Shown here: piece after piece, positions 5,079-5,087 of the stretch
How positions within the stretch are numbered: the stretch's first letter is position 1
Layout of the letters: the number at the start of each line of letters is the position of its first letter
NCBI GenBank assembly: GCA_937983475.1
Contig: CALJZV010000242.1
Coordinates: 1 to 5,087 of the forward strand
Length of the DNA stretch: 5,087 nt
DNA from: an uncultured Verrucomicrobiales bacterium
GTDB taxonomy: Bacteria > Verrucomicrobiota > Verrucomicrobiia > Limisphaerales > JACDHS01
Reading direction: 5' to 3'
Notes under the pieces: generated by a model
The model's input: the letters and a program-made list of their open reading frames with translations, nothing else
Databases searched by the model: none
Told to the model about the DNA's origin: nothing
Translations under genes and position numbers: made by a program

Positions 5079-5087
5079 AGTGCGCCA

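Noticed and set aside
1..5087. CRISPR arrays, tRNA/rRNA genes, insertion sequences or long direct repeats
   Set aside because: No spaced repeats, cloverleaf-like segments, transposase motifs or terminal inverted repeats were found by eye on either strand.

Overview
The window is a single head-to-tail gene block in which every supported gene lies on the minus strand, so it reads from right (5087) to left (1). The main content is a heavy-metal (copper/silver-type) RND efflux operon. In transcription order it holds a small secreted YHS/TRASH-like metal-binding protein (4041-4331), a small Cys-rich exported protein (3668-4027), a TolC-family outer membrane channel (2248-3576), a CusB-like lipoprotein adaptor with an N-terminal heavy-metal-binding domain (from 2243), and the first 317 codons of a CusA-like RND pump that runs off the left edge (1-953). 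Upstream is an overlapping two-gene unit: a small four-helix membrane protein (4602-5078) and a 65-residue XRE-type DNA-binding protein (4408-4605).

The layout suggests one metal-export system. The small Cys-rich proteins would bind metal in the envelope, the adaptor carries its own CPMHP...CPICKM metal site, and the pump and channel expel the metal across both membranes. The only convincing promoter is in the 76-base gap between the XRE gene and the YHS-like gene. It has a perfect TATAAT and a TTGAGT box separated by 19 bases, the long spacing typical of MerR/CueR-type metal-responsive promoters, although no MerR-family gene is visible here. A GGGCC/GGCCC hairpin sits at the predicted transcript start.

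The most notable observation is an in-frame amber codon (TAG, 1086-1088) near the end of the adaptor gene. Past it the same frame continues for 33 codons of family-typical adaptor C-terminus (VISGLKEGEQVV...FLIDSES) to a TAA at 984-986. The adaptor is therefore either recently truncated, read through, or affected by a sequence error.

The organism is a GC-rich, diderm bacterium, because it has an outer membrane channel, a lipoprotein adaptor and an RND pump. Recognisable Shine-Dalgarno sequences are scarce: only the adaptor has a clear one. The combination of a YHS-like protein, a Cys-rich small protein and a Cus-type operon would fit Verrucomicrobiota or a related phylum, but that is an inference from general familiarity and not shown by the sequence. 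I see no tRNA, rRNA, CRISPR array, insertion sequence or attachment site, and no stretch over 300 bases lacks a gene.
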